Of a DNA stretch of 64,000 bases, positions 11,556 through 22,682 are shown piece after piece. The first letter of the stretch is position 1. Each line of letters opens with the position of its first letter. The stretch comes from Pyxicephalus adspersus (taxonomy: Eukaryota; Chordata; Amphibia; Anura; Pyxicephalidae): positions 99,174,713-99,238,712 of the forward strand of contig NC_092862.1 of the NCBI RefSeq assembly GCF_032062135.1, read 5' to 3'. The notes under the pieces were generated by a model. That model did not search any database. It was given only the letters and a program-made list of their open reading frames with translations, and was not told the origin of the DNA. The position numbers and the translations under genes are program-made.

Positions 11556-14512
11556 CTGTTAATACCAGGCTGGGCACATTTAAACTGGATTATATCCACT
11601 AGAACTTTCCTAGATATCCAAATTTGTGTGAGTTAACAGTGTTGATATTGAGTGTATGTGTTAGAAAGACAGGGCACCAAGTGAGGTAGCCAGATGCCCA
11701 GTTGGGCTACTATTTGTTTTTTTGTTGTAAAGTTGTAGAGAGTTTGCTGTAACACCACAATAAATAATCCTAACTGCTGTTAGTTTGGACATTTGAAGTC
11801 TCCTGCTTTTTACCTGCCCTGCAAGCATCCGGTTACTACGAGCAATCCCTCTGTGATATCTCACAATGTGCATTACCTTTTTGTTGTGTTGGCATATTAA
11901 TGTGGTGGTTTTAAAGTGGTGAAGGCATGTGTAGTTTAGACTCTGGGTATTGGAAGAAAGAACTGTGTTGCTACCTGGAGGATACAGTAATAGCTCTGTA
12001 TCATTGTAAATATTGTGCTGTAGGTCATAATTAATGGGATATTCAGCTAGATTTTCTAACTGCAGGATCAGATTGCCTGTAAAACATAACTTTCACTCAC
12101 AGTACTTATTCAAGGATTTTCAACTTTGCCAAGGCTGCCGCCTCTTCTCTTTCTATTTGCAGAATATCTGTTTGTGTCTTCTTTTTGGCTCTTTTGTTTA
12201 AATTTGAATTTTCATATCTGTCTTTTTATTGCAAAGGACTCTCGTTCTAGCTGTTTTTGCATTCGTATTGGCCTCTGTAAATTTGTCATTTAATGTTAAT
12301 CGCCTGGAAAATTAGGTCTAGTTGTTGAGGATCTGGGAGATCTGGTCTCCTTTAGACAAACAATGAGTTCTGATTTTCCCTAAACATTTTAGGGATTCCA
12401 GATTTAGATTTAGATTCCATACTAAATTATAGTAGTTCTGCTAGGAAGTCCCTAAAAATAATTAATTTGCTGGCAGCCATTTATAGATAGACTTTCACTA
12501 GGGGCTCAAATACAATATGATGTATTAGATAATAGAATTTGTTATAATAATAGCAGTAACTTACTAGGATAGAGAAAATTACATCATACAAGCCACACAA
12601 TACTCAGGAAAAATTAATACACAGAGTGGCAGCATATCCACGAGCACTTATCCTATAGAAAATATGCAAAAAATAAACACAAATGCAACTACATTGCCAA
12701 TGTAACTGCTAGTTAAGTTAACAATAAACTAGCCAAAGATTTACAGATAGCTGCCAAAATGATACAACTCCCAAATTGATACAAACAAGTACCAAGTAAG
12801 TAATCAATTCATCAGAGGCAGGGTACATATTTCAAACTCTACTTCCATCAAAATAACTATAGATATACTTTTAATAAAGTCATCATTGCAATAGGAAATA
12901 CAATGCTTTTGTTGCACTTCATGTTGCTTATTATTAATTCAGTCAGAATTGAATTTTTTTCAGCCCTGCATGGTTATCAAACAATATGTCTCTGTTCAAC
13001 ATCACATCTTAACATTTTCAAAGATTACGGAACAGATCGTTAATCCTCTTTAGGTGCAAAAGAAAGCTCTGCTTGAAGTGTGTTTCTTCTTGGCTCAGCT
13101 GCTTGTTAGTGCACGTCAGATGATTCTCTAGAGTTCCTGTTTGGCACATAATCTTTTTTTTTATGTTGGCAAAGGCAACACATTAATTTACTTTTATTTA
13201 AAAAAGGTCCACGCACAGTCATCAAATAATTGTCTATCATTTCATTTGAATTGTAATATATGTGTGGTGATATTATACCCATTGTAATACATTTTGTAAG
13301 TCATATCGTTTGCTGTCCTATTAATGTCTACCCTCTGATTGCCAATATTCTTTAGGTTTAATGTTATTGCACCTTTTAAATGGCTAGAGAATTTTGTAGC
13401 CACAAAGTATCATGCAAGGTAATATATAATCAGTGTCTAATGACATATTACTTGATGGTAGTGTTATCTTTTCAAGAATGAGAAGATAATGAAATAATGG
13501 GATGCCTTGGCCAATTTAGAAAGACTTATGTAGCACTTTAATAAACCCAGGTCTATTCCTAACATAGTTATATACGCTCTATGGTCAGATTACAGAATCC
13601 ACCAGCCTAATAGTGTGTATTCAGATTGTAGAAGGAAAGCAAACATTGTAAAACATTTACACAATACATGGGCACAGCTCAGATCCCATAACTAATTAAA
13701 ACATAGCTTGTTGTAAAGCCTGTGCTTATCTTTATATTGAATTAAAAAATGTATTATATTTAACTGTGTTTGGTATTTTAAGCAGCAGTGAATAGCATCA
13801 AAATATGTGACAGGCATTCTACTGCAATAAATTGCAGACCATCCTTTCCCCCATTGTATTACTGATCTGTGTAGTGCTCCCCCTCATAATGCTGGTTATT
13901 GTGGTACCCTCTGTTACCAAAGTAGTCAAGATAAACGCCCTTCTCACAAATTTTTGGTGCAGTGCCCCCCCATATCTTAGTCAAATGTAGTGCCCCAATT
14001 ACATTGGTGGTCACGGCAGAGGCCTTTATTGTTTTGGTGTTCAATGCATTACTCCTTTGGTAGCCCTTGTGTTGCCCACTTGTGGTAATCAGAGTAGTTC
14101 TGTAGTAGTAGTCTGCATCTATTTGTTGTGATCAGGAAGGCAGAAGTAGAAAAATAGATCTAGGTAAACCTTTAGTTTAAAATAGTAAAACCCATTTAAA
14201 GCAGACTGTGTAAAAAGTCTTACTATTTTCAAGCAGCAACAACTTATTTAAAAAGCGTTGTGCCTTGTCAGCACAGAAAAGTACCATTGTTCTCCGTGTA
14301 TCAGTTGTGGTTTTTGTTTAGAAATCCCATATGCCCTATGGTAAGGTGGAGCCAGAATTCACCAACTAGCAAAGAACATTAGCATTTCTGATTGCACAGC
14401 TATAGGTCTGACTTCAACTGCTTCAACACATAGAACAAGGGTGTTTCTTGCAGGGTGCAGAATGTCTGTTTTTGATATATGCAATAGTTGTTTTAAAATG
14501 AAACATAAGCAA
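11556..14512. other. No feature recognised in about 3 kb
   Basis: AT-rich, with no coding similarity. Around 13887-14030 there are loosely repeated blocks (AGTGCTCCCCC, CAGTGCCCCCCC, TAGTGCCCC, each followed by a TGGT) that may be a very degenerate minisatellite. Nothing else is supportable. Confidence 0.35.
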
Positions 14513-14793
14513 CAGTGTTTCTTGAAATTTTTTACTTTGGGAACCCCTTGAAATAACTTTCAGGTCTTCAGGGAACCCCTACTAAACTTACTATAATCAG
14601 AGCTCACACTAAACTAATGTAGAGGTTGGTAGACAGAATGTTTCTTACATTGATGGACATTGGGAAAAATGTCACCCTTACCCTTGAAAAAAATCAATGA
14701 AATCAGTTGAATTGATCTGAGAGTCAAAAAATGCTCATCGCTCAAGGAACCCCTACCAACCTCCTCCCATTGAACCCTGGCTGAGAAACACTG
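14513..14793. mobile_element. hAT-like element, CAGTGTTTCT ends
   Basis: The ends are CAGTGTTTCTTG on the left and CTGAGAAACACTG on the right, an inverted pair of about 10 bp. The subterminal blocks are TGGGAACCCC and GGAACCCC, with GAACCCTGG near the right end. Related fragments lie at 6803, 36076 and 40955. The 8-bp flanks do not match well, so the insertion is old or the end calls are a few bases off. No coding capacity. Confidence 0.65.
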
Positions 14794-15047
14794 GTACAAC
14801 ATGACAAAGGATTTTCAGAACAATCTTAGCTGAAGAAACAGTAAAGCAGATGCAATTTTGAGGCACTGTTTATTTTGAAAAGATGAAAAGGGTTGGGTTG
14901 TTACTTCGATGACCAATGAATAAACATTGATCATTTAATTAACCCCCCTGGTGGTATTCCCGAGTGTGGCTCAGGGTGAAATTTTGGTGCTGCTATAGTG
15001 TGATTCCTACTATGATGTGTGTCTATAGTGAGTGGTGTACCATTCAG

Positions 15048-15498
15048 TAGTGTTGATGTTCGAATTCGGGTTGTCCCTATATTCGACCTGAATATGGCTG
15101 TTCAAATTTTTTTTTTTCTTAAATTATTTATTTCGTATGTGTTTTTTATTTTAAACTTGTTCTTTTTTTATTTTTTACAGGTAACTAGACAATGACATTA
15201 TGAATCATAATGTCATTGTGGGATTCCTGGACCGTGGGAACTTTGCGGTCACAGCTAATTGAAAGCAGGTGCCTTCAATTAGCTGTAAATGTATCTTTTT
15301 ATATATCCTTTTATAATGTAATAATCTTTTTACATCTGTTTGGAGGCTGTAGAAGCTCTACACAGTGCTGACAAAACCCAAATTTTTCCTACCATTGACT
15401 TTAATGGTGTTCGACTTTGACATTCGATCACCCAAATTTTTTTGCTATATTCGAGCGAATACTGCCGAATCGAATAGTGAGCTATTCGTCCAACACTA
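15048..15498. mobile_element. hAT MITE (TAGTGTTG ends), inserted in Merlin
   Basis: Left end TAGTGTTGATG and right end CAACACTA give an 8-bp terminal inverted repeat. The flanks CCATTCAG at 15040-15047 and 15499-15506 are an exact 8-bp duplication. Inside are GACATTATGAATCATAATGTC, a perfect 21-bp palindromic stretch, and paired GCTAATTGAAAGCAGGTGCC/AATTAGCTGT blocks. Both subterminal regions contain TTCGAATTCGGG- or ATTCGATTCGG-like motifs. Further copies lie at 18661-18988 and 25190-25630. No transposase, so it must be mobilised in trans. Confidence 0.92.
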
Positions 15499-15517
15499 CC
15501 ATTCAGCTTTCCTCTCC

Positions 15518-15931
15518 TAGCGACAGATACCATTTCGGAGCAGACTTCCTGACAGTAATTGAACCAGTCAACCAAAGTATTTGTGGATCTATCAGTAAGC
15601 TTTGGCTCTTCTTTTATTGGCATTCTGATGTTCCAGAGGTAAACTAGCTCTAAATTTCACGCAGCTTCAAATTACACTGGAGTCTTTCGTTCAAATCTGT
15701 GTAATGGAAGAATTTGTTCCCCTTTCTTGCTGATTGAACGAACCGGCAACCCTTTTTTTTGCACCTCCATACCGGCAGATTATGTCCACGGACCTTCTTG
15801 TTCGTCAACATCACTGGTTCATCGCACTTGCGGTAAGAATTTTCCTCAACCGGGAGTCCATGTTGAAGGAGATATCGTAACGACTTTTCTTCATTTTGCA
15901 CCACTCCGGTATAAAACTCTTGTAACACCAT
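15518..15931 (-). pseudogene. Merlin transposase, N-terminal remnant
   Basis: The frame from 15931 down to 15650 reads a short lead, then LLQHGLP, a Cys in RKCDEP, WRCKKKGC and SARKGNKFFH. That is the zinc-ribbon start typical of IS1016/IS1595-like (Merlin) transposases, with the usual spacing of a single-Cys segment and a CxxxxC pair. After a stop and frameshift, the frame ending near 15518 continues with NTLVDWFNYCQEVCSEM, matching the conserved DWxNxCRxVC helix that follows in this family. The catalytic DDE region is missing: the homology stops next to the nested hAT. The recognition is from family knowledge, not a search. It lies inside Merlin-type inverted repeats, which agrees. Confidence 0.78.
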
Positions 15932-16345
15932 ATTTGTAAGGATATGCTTGTTTCTACGGGTTTCAACAGCTAATCTTAATGGGAATTTTATTCAAATAGA
16001 AGGCCAGTTATTTTTTTGAATGGGAATCTTCATGAAATAGAAGGTGAGGTAGTTTTTTTAATAGGGGTGGTTACTATGATGCAATAATAGTTACAAAGGT
16101 AAACAAAGAAGTTTCTGGAGTAGTAGGCTATAAATAGAATTTGAGGTAGGAACGAAAAATGATGGTAGGAATCACACTATAGTAGCACCAAAATTTCTTT
16201 AGAGAAAGTGGTAACCCTGAGCCATACTCAGGGTGAAATTGAGGACTTACCTGGTCCTCATAAGCCTGCGGCGTCTTTGAGCAATGCCTGCCCGGCATCT
16301 GTGTCCACTTGGTGATGCCCGGCCGTCATCTGACCCAGCAAGTTA

Positions 16346-18262
16346 TATCAAATCACTAATATCTATTGACTTTGAGTACATAAAGTAGCTTGGAATGTTT
16401 TCCAAGATCTCCCACAATGGGTTTAGCATGCTGATGCTTCTAGGCTGTGTCCCTTTGGTGTATCCTATTGGGACAGCTGATATTGCAGAGTGGGATGATA
16501 GATATGAAATTTGAAGAAGAGGTCAGAACAGTCAGCAACTTTAATTTTTTTTCCAGCTATACAACACGCACAAATCAAACCGATAAGGCAAGAAAGAGCT
16601 GGAGTAAAAGGTAGAATATTGACAGAAAAAACAAAATGTCAGAATGATCACTAAGCACCTTGTTGCTTAAGTGCTGTCAAAATGCACCAAGCAGCTATTA
16701 AACCAGATGCTAATGACATCAGGGGTAATACATTTTATTGTTCAATTGCTAATTGCAGCCAGGAGATAGATGTCAGTTAAACAGACACCAGCTTTGAGTG
16801 CTAACTGACTGTGGTACGTGTCGGCTTGCTATTTTTGGAATGCTGCATCACATTTCTTTAGTGGTTTTCTTTATTAGTTTACTAACTGTTATCTCAAAAA
16901 AAAGACAAAAAACACTTGAAAAACGTACAACTGCCAAACTTTCCCATATTTTGATATATTACCATCTGCAAGACTAAGGTTATCAACAAAAAACTCTGAA
17001 CAACAGCATCTGTCTGCATAAAAGATAAACACATGTCCCAAGACAGATTCAAGGTAATATGCATAGTGAAGCACAGGGCATATAATCTACGTCTGTTTAA
17101 ATGGCACAGATGCCTATGTTTGCAATACTGCACAGCATTCATTGGACATATTGTGTTATATTTTAAAAAAACATATCTATAAGCCACATGAAAATATATA
17201 TTTACACCACAATTAATGACTATAAAAGAGATTCCAAGTCAACATTTATAGCAAAAAAACAAATATATCAGATAGCTGAGTTTCTGAAAAACACAATTGA
17301 CTTTACTTGCAGTCATGAATGAGATTATAAAAAGTAATTACCGGTAATAAATGTTGATTGCTTTGTAAATTTGTAAAAGGTTTAAAGGACAGAAGGTTTA
17401 AAATATGTTTTTGAATATTGAACTTTTTCTGTTGATTGAATGTTAGCATTGTTAAATATTTCTACTAAACCAGCACCTCCAGCTGCACAAACAGCCATCC
17501 CCGGCTTTATATCACTTCATAAAAGCAGCAAATGCTGTGCTTTGCTCTTTGGTATTTATGGCACAATAATGACGTGATGTAATGGTGGGGTAATTTTGGA
17601 AATTAAAAAGGTATTGCAGATAAGGGCAATGGCTTCTGCCAGAACTTCAAAAACATGGGATTTGAAATCAAAAGGCACATACAATTTAAATTGAGGACAA
17701 CACACAAAATAATAATCAAATAAAATTTTGTAGCTGTCCTGATCCCACCCTTATGTTATTTTATTATTTCTAAGGGTTTTGAAACCTAAAGACAAAACCA
17801 TATTGTATTACAGTTTACCAGTTCTAAAATGTGGTGGTTGGATATGTTTTTCCATTTTTTTCCCCCGCCATTATTATTTGATGATTCTGCCACTAACACA
17901 TTTCCAAATTGTGCGACAGCAATCACTCAACCACGTAATAATACTGAATTCTTCATTATAAAGGTGTTGATGGTTCTGAATCTTCAGAGATAGATGAAAA
18001 ATGGTAATAATTGCACAGGCTAACACTGGCAAAGAGCGTAGTAAATTATCTGGCAAGATTTCTGTAAAAATATTTTTTTTTTATTTTTGCACTTTTAACT
18101 ATTAGAATAAAATCATCATTATCAGGAAATCTATGTTGCATTGTCATCAAAATTTCTAAAGGGAGTCAATAAAATTTATTCAGTCTGATTTTATAAATGT
18201 AATTAACCTGGCCAGCTCTATATTGACAGCAATGGCCAGTAAACCAGCTAATCTATCATTTG
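16346..18262. other. No feature seen
   Basis: About 1.9 kb of AT-rich DNA. The minus frame at 16894-17187 is Cys-rich by chance and has no domain I recognise. Confidence 0.4.
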
Positions 18263-18614
18263 CATGTGAGAAGTCCTCTTTATTATGCATGTCACAGGTC
18301 CTCCTAATTGTTCATGTGACAGGTCCTCTTTATTGTGCTCTTTAATATTGATGTGACAGGTCCTCTTTAATATTGATGTGACAGGTGCTCCTTATTATTG
18401 ATGTGACAGGTCCTCTTTAATATTGATGTGACAGGTGCTCTATTGATGTGACAGGTCCTCTTTAATATTGATGTGACAGGTGCTCTTTATTATTGATGTG
18501 ACAGGTCCTCTTTAATATTGATGTGACAGGTGCTCTATAATATTGATGTGACAGGTGCTCTTTAAAATCGATGTGACAGGTACTCTTTATTATTCATGTG
18601 ACAGGTGCTATTCA
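18263..18614. repeat. 25-bp minisatellite
   Basis: About 14 copies of a unit near TGTGACAGGTCCTCTTTAATATTGA (given here as consecutive segments TGTGACAGGTCCTC + TTTAATATTGA), with C/G variation (GGTCCTC or GGTGCTC) and some shortened units. The two variants alternate over part of the array, suggesting a higher-order dimer. It is not a CRISPR array, because there are no unique spacers. Confidence 0.93.
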
Positions 18615-18615
18615 T

Positions 18616-18660
18616 TAGTGTATATATATATGTATATATAAATATATATATATATATATA
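18616..18660. repeat. (TA)n tract
   Basis: TA-rich tract with a single TG interruption, directly after the minisatellite. It begins TAGTGTATATA, which may be a remnant of the TAGTGTTG end of the adjacent hAT copy. Confidence 0.9.
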
Positions 18661-18988
18661 TTTTTCCCTCTCCCCACCAATCACAGAGCACTAGAGGTGA
18701 GGTGCCTCCAATTAGCTGTAACCAGAAAGTTCCACGGTCTGGGGATCCCACAATGACATTATGATTCATAATGTAATTGTCGGATAACCTGTAAAAAATT
18801 TAAAAAATAGTTAAAATAAAACACACACACTAAATTCAGTTAACATTCATTTTTATTTATTTTTTTAAACATTTTTTTCCACAATTTTTGCAGTTGAATC
18901 TCTTGTTTTTCGGGTCGGGTTTATCCGAATTCGGACAGCCATATTCGGGTCGAATATAAGGACAACCCGAATTTGAACACCAACACTA
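18661..18988 (-). mobile_element. hAT MITE copy (TAGTGTTG family), reversed, left part eroded
   Basis: The right side ends CAACACTA and contains CGAATATAAGGACAACCCGA, the complement of the left subterminal part of the 15048 element. The middle carries CACAATGACATTATGATTCA and AATTAGCTGTAACC, shared with it. The opposite terminus is not clean, possibly replaced by the (TA)n tract. No convincing 8-bp duplication. Confidence 0.8.
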
Positions 18989-19760
18989 GTTATTATCCCT
19001 CAATGCTTAGAGTTTGACTGTAAATGAATGAATTTGATGTGAATTTACCATGCTGGAGATCGATTGACAATGACAAGTGTGTAGTGTCGTGTTTCTAGGT
19101 TTACATTAGTTCTTACATTAGAATAATTAAGGGGTACAAATATTATTAATATTATTATACTATGCATCCTTGTACTCATTTTCCAGGTTAAAGTGACAGA
19201 TATGTGGTGCCCCCTTTAAAAAAGACGTTTCCAGATTCTAATAAACCACCTTGCGGAGCCCTACAATCATTTGGAGAACAGGTTGTGGTAATAATGCCTT
19301 GTCCCTCAACATGGGCACCTCCTCCCCATTTCAGGTAGAAGAGGGGCTACATGTTCATAACCCTCCCCTTTCCCTAACCAGTCGAGTACCATACCTTGAG
19401 TGTGTTTTGAATTAATAATATGAAAATTAAAAATAATAGCAACCCTATACTTACAATACAAATGGATGTAAATCCATCCCATTTCTTTTGTAAATATTAT
19501 GACATTTTTTTATTTCCTTTTTGACATACAGACACAATATTTCCAAATGTATCCACTCCATGAAGTCCTGTATATAAAGAAAACCTGATATGTCAAAATA
19601 GAAAAAAACATAGAAAGTGTTCCACTAACCGGATTTGATGCTGCCTCGTGGGATATTTACAGTTTTAGGTTGCACTTGTGGTTCTATGGCATCTAAACAC
19701 CTGCAATTCACTAGTAAACTGCCACCTATATGTTTTTACCTCTTTTTTAATGTTAATTAA
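18989..19760. other. No gene; possible unclassified repeat at 19195-19390
   Basis: The stretch around TGGGCACCTCCTCCCCATTTCAGG has a frog-repeat feel but I cannot name or delimit it. The remainder is AT-rich. Confidence 0.3.
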
Positions 19761-20647
19761 AACATGTAGGGGAGGTGGCTGGAAGACATCTGGCCACCCA
19801 TGGATGCAACCATGCGTGTGAATTAGCAATTTGAACCTAAACTTATATGCTAGGGAAAAGGCTGTGCAACTAGGGCATCATCAATGCAGTCCTACAACAG
19901 GCAGCAACAAATAACTGGCAGGTTCTATCTTTTTCTAAAAAAAAAACAATAAAACCTTTTGAGACTGGCTGCTGACATCTCGCTTTTACACTACCCACTA
20001 GACAGCAACGAAGAACATCTACATATGGATAGCCCTCTATTTACTATCCAGCATGGTTCAACATTGTGACTTCTGCAGTACTTACCACTCACCACCTGGC
20101 AATTATATTAAGAACTGTGGATGCCTACAACCTCCTACTTATCAATACGCCATACATTCCTGTTAAGCACTTTCTTTTCCAAAATAAAAGATTTTTCCAG
20201 ACACTGTCATACTTTCAAACCAAACACGGATTTTTATTCTCCACCCCTCCCCTACATGTTTTGCATCATAACACCCCTGTCCACTGTATAATTATTGAAC
20301 ACATTAAAAATACTGATGAACAACCGTGTATACCCTATAACTTGATTGCCATACGGCAATACACTCTCTTTAATAGCTTCACAGCCTTGCTTCATCATAA
20401 TTACCTCACTAATTTGATCTCAATTATCCCCTGAAGAAGCCTCAGGGTGAAACGCATCGGGACATGAGACACCTATATAGTGCTTTTTATCTGTGAGACC
20501 ATAAACACAGTATTTTATCTGACATTATATGATATGCTATGTAATCTTTTTTATTGTTAAGAACATGTAGGGGAGGTGGCTGGAAGACATTTGGCCACCC
20601 ATGGATGCAACCACGCATGTGAATTAGCAATTTGAACCTGAACTTAT
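19761..20647. mobile_element. 86-bp direct repeats flanking about 715 bp; unclassified element
   Basis: Positions 19761-19846 and 20562-20647 are direct copies with 4 mismatches in 86 (AACATGTAGGGGAGGTGGCT ... TTTGAACCT). The sequence before each copy is also weakly alike (CACCTATAT followed by TTTTTA and TTTTTTA). Between them is a 122-codon plus-strand open frame (20066-20434) with no recognisable domain and, at 20431-20460, CTGAAGA...GTGAAACGCATC. Direct terminal repeats with a hammerhead-like motif are a known combination in Penelope-like elements, but I see no reverse transcriptase or GIY-YIG sequence here. It could equally be a local duplication. Confidence 0.5.
20431..20461 (+). ncRNA. 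Hammerhead-ribozyme-like motif (candidate)
   Basis: CTGAAGA, a short GCC/GGG stem, GAAAC, then GCATC fit the conserved core CUGANGA - stem II - GAAA - stem III - UH. There is one extra A between the core and stem II compared with the canonical motif, and only a weak possible stem I (TCTCA at 20418-20422 with TGAGA at about 20465-20469). It may be a decayed or non-functional copy. Confidence 0.25.
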
Positions 20648-21456
20648 TTGGTGATATGAGCGTAGTCATCTTGATTGAGCATAGTCAGGCGATGTAGGCC
20701 TATGTTACTAATGGGGCTTCATTGAACATCCATTATAAACTTTTATTGAATATCCCTGCCTACTAAAAGTCTGTCTTCCCCCCCACCCTCTTTCCTCAAA
20801 TTGAAATAAATAAAAAAAATAAAAATTTGACTATAAGTTTTTAAGTTCAGTCCAGAACAGATAAATACAGATTTATAAAATAAAAGAAAAATACAGCATA
20901 TTGAATAAAGAGAACACAATGTCCTCAGTTACCTTAACTACCCAGCAAGATGCAGCATTAAACCATGATTAATACACTTGTAAAAAGACAACTTTTTCAT
21001 AGCTTCCATCATTTAACCTTCCAATATGCATATAATACATTTTCCGCAAATGAATATAACTTAAACTCTCTTTATCAACCATCAAATGCGATAGTTTGTT
21101 ATCTTAGATAAAATGTAGAAATCTCATCCCACTACTTGTCATTGTATCAAGTTAAAAAAATGTAAAATGTAGATAGTGTAATCACCTGTCACTTTCTGTT
21201 CAGAAGTATTGGAATAATAATGATGCCTTAACATCGTGTAACCTACAAAGCTATTATCAGTAATTCTTTAGAAAGATTTTGACTCTTTTGCATATCAAAT
21301 AAGCTTTTTGACTCTACTTCAGAAGAAAGGAGCTTGTTATTGTAAACTGTTTCATTACCCTCGTCCTATGTGATCAATTATTTTTATTTCAAGTAAAAAT
21401 ACTTGGTTTACAAAAAATGTAAAGTGAGGTATGCTTAAATGATTAAATAGTTGATC
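20648..21456. other. No feature seen
   Basis: AT-rich, with no recognised repeat or coding similarity. Confidence 0.4.
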
Positions 21457-22117
21457 ATCTGGACTACTGTAACATTCTCCTCTCTGATATTCCACTAACC
21501 TGACTCTCTCCAATAGAATCTATTCTGAATGCTGCAGCCAGACATTTTTCCCACCCCTCCTCTTCTGCTGCATATCTTTGTAGTTCTCTTCATTGGCTTC
21601 CATGTTACCTTTGAATCAAATTCAAGCAACTGTGAGTTGCCTTCAAATCTCTCCACAGTTCTTGTCCTACTTACCTTTCTGACCTGATATAAAAATACTC
21701 CCTCATCCACCCTCTTTGCTCCTCCAATGACCTACTACTGACTTCCTCACTCATAACCCTGTCACGGCCATGGCTCCAAGACTTTTCTAGAACTGCCCCG
21801 ACTCTCTGGAATGGTCTTCCTTGTCCTATTCGACTTGCTCCTACCTTCTGTTCATTTAAAAGAGCACTCAAAACCCATCTTTTCAAACTTGCCTAGCGCT
21901 TTTCTTTTGTCTCTTAAAATCCTCACTATTTCCCACCACTACAAATCTTCGCTCCTATTGTGTGTTACTTCCCCCACCTCCTAGATTGTAAGCTCTTTGG
22001 GGCAGGGTCCTTTCCTTCTCCTGTCTCACTGTCTGTATCTGTCTCGCATTTGTATTCCCTATTTAATGTACGGCGCTGCTAATGTTGGTGTTACATAAAT
22101 AATTAATAATAATAATA
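21457..22117 (+). mobile_element. L2-type LINE, 3' end with broken ORF2 C-terminus
   Basis: Translation in shifting plus frames gives DYCN...LLSDIPL, NAAARHFS, LHWLPC, a TYLSDL-like stretch and RTAPTLWNGLP...FKRALKTHLFKL, the ordered C-terminal blocks of L2/CR1-type reverse transcriptase ORFs. Several frameshifts and stops break it. The 3' UTR then shows GATTGTAAGCTCTTTGGGGC, AATGTACGGCGCTG and a terminal (AAT)n tail, the pattern seen in frog L2. It is 5'-truncated, as most LINE copies are. No target duplication was identified. Confidence 0.85.
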
Positions 22118-22519
22118 TCACCAGTCAGTTAGGGAAACAGTTTCTTGGAACAATGAATGAGTGCTTAGTTGACGTTTCAACTGTCCCAAATAATTCTGCT
22201 TTTTTTTTGCTTTGCTTACTAAACTACCAAAAAACCATGCCTATTTAACCACAGTTGGTAAAGTGTACTTTGTGGGGTTTCAATCTTTTTTATGGCCTGC
22301 CCCCAGTATGGCACCGCTAGCTGCACTGCTTTATAGTAAAAATTTAGACATGATCAGATAGAAAGTGACATAAAATTTAAACATTTACTTTTCTAGATAA
22401 TTAGCATCAATTAGGTTGTTCATTTAAAAAAATGACAATATCTCATCTTTCTAATGGGCATATCAATACATAAAGATATATAGCCAACAACACAATGGCT
22501 GAAAAATAATAAAAAATCA

Positions 22520-22682
22520 AGGTGATGCAATGCCCTAGGCAAAGTCCAAACCTCAACCCAGTAGAAATGTTGTGGCAAGACCTTAAGTGAGTTATACTTA
22601 AATAAATGCCAACATAACCTAATTACCTGAAGCAATGTTAATGTGGAAGCCCTATGTATCCCATTAAGTGAACAGTGTTGCA
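22520..22682 (+). pseudogene. Tc1-type transposase, C-terminal fragment
   Basis: The plus strand reads RQSPNLNPVEMLWQDLK followed by a stop. This corresponds to the SPDLNPIExLW block around the last catalytic acidic residue of Tc1/mariner transposases, with the E present. Downstream codons (NYLKQC region) fit the following helix weakly. Upstream transposase and terminal repeats were not found, so this is an isolated relic. A Tc1 5' end occurs 10 kb away (32878) but nothing links the two. Confidence 0.75.

Larger units (their letters stand above)
14986..16189 (-). mobile_element. Merlin (IS1016-like) DNA transposon, decayed, carrying a nested hAT
   Basis: Inverted ends GGTGCTGCTATAGTGTGATT (left) and AATCACACTATAGTAGCACC (right) match over about 30 bp with one mismatch. 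The flanking octamers are GAAATTTT and AAAATTTC, 6 of 8 identical, consistent with an 8-bp Merlin target duplication but weak because they are AT-rich. The minus strand still encodes the N-terminal half of a Merlin-type transposase (15518-15931), which supports the superfamily call independently of the ends. With the 451-bp hAT and its duplication removed, the element is about 745 bp, so its catalytic half has been deleted. Confidence 0.8.
14943..16345. mobile_element. piggyBac-like frog repeat, host of a nested insertion (right end uncertain)
   Basis: The left end is TTAA (14939-14942) followed by CCCCCCTGGTGGTATTCCCG and AGTGTGGCTCAGGGT, which I recognise as the terminal part of a very common frog repeat with TTAA target sites (compare the complete relative at 28959-29509, which starts CCTCCCTAGCGGTA). 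After the nested Merlin the same repeat resumes as GTGGTAACCCTGAGCC, continuing through GACTTACCTGGTCC and a GC-rich block (GCCTGCGGCGTC, GATGCCCGGCCGTC) to about 16340. No right TTAA terminus was found, so this copy is truncated or its end is eroded. Confidence 0.65.

Noticed and set aside
13887..14030. Minisatellite of AGTGCCCC-type units
   Set aside because: Spacing is irregular and similarity too low to define a unit, so it is only mentioned in the gap entry.
14505..14801. 8-bp target duplication around the CAGTGTTTCT element
   Set aside because: The octamers ATAAGCAA-like and GTACAACA agree at too few positions to count.
16894..17187. 97-codon Cys-rich minus-strand frame
   Set aside because: Cys and His spacing fits no zinc-finger pattern, and the region is AT-rich unique DNA.
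18263..18614. Regular short repeats resembling a CRISPR array
   Set aside because: Units are head-to-tail with no unique spacers, and the context is vertebrate. It is a minisatellite.
18608..18996. Target duplication for the reversed hAT copy (CTATTCAT versus GTTATTAT)
   Set aside because: Only half the positions agree. The left end is not intact.
20066..20434. 122-codon plus-strand open frame
   Set aside because: No domain, no similarity I recognise, lies inside an unclassified repeat. Not supported as a gene.
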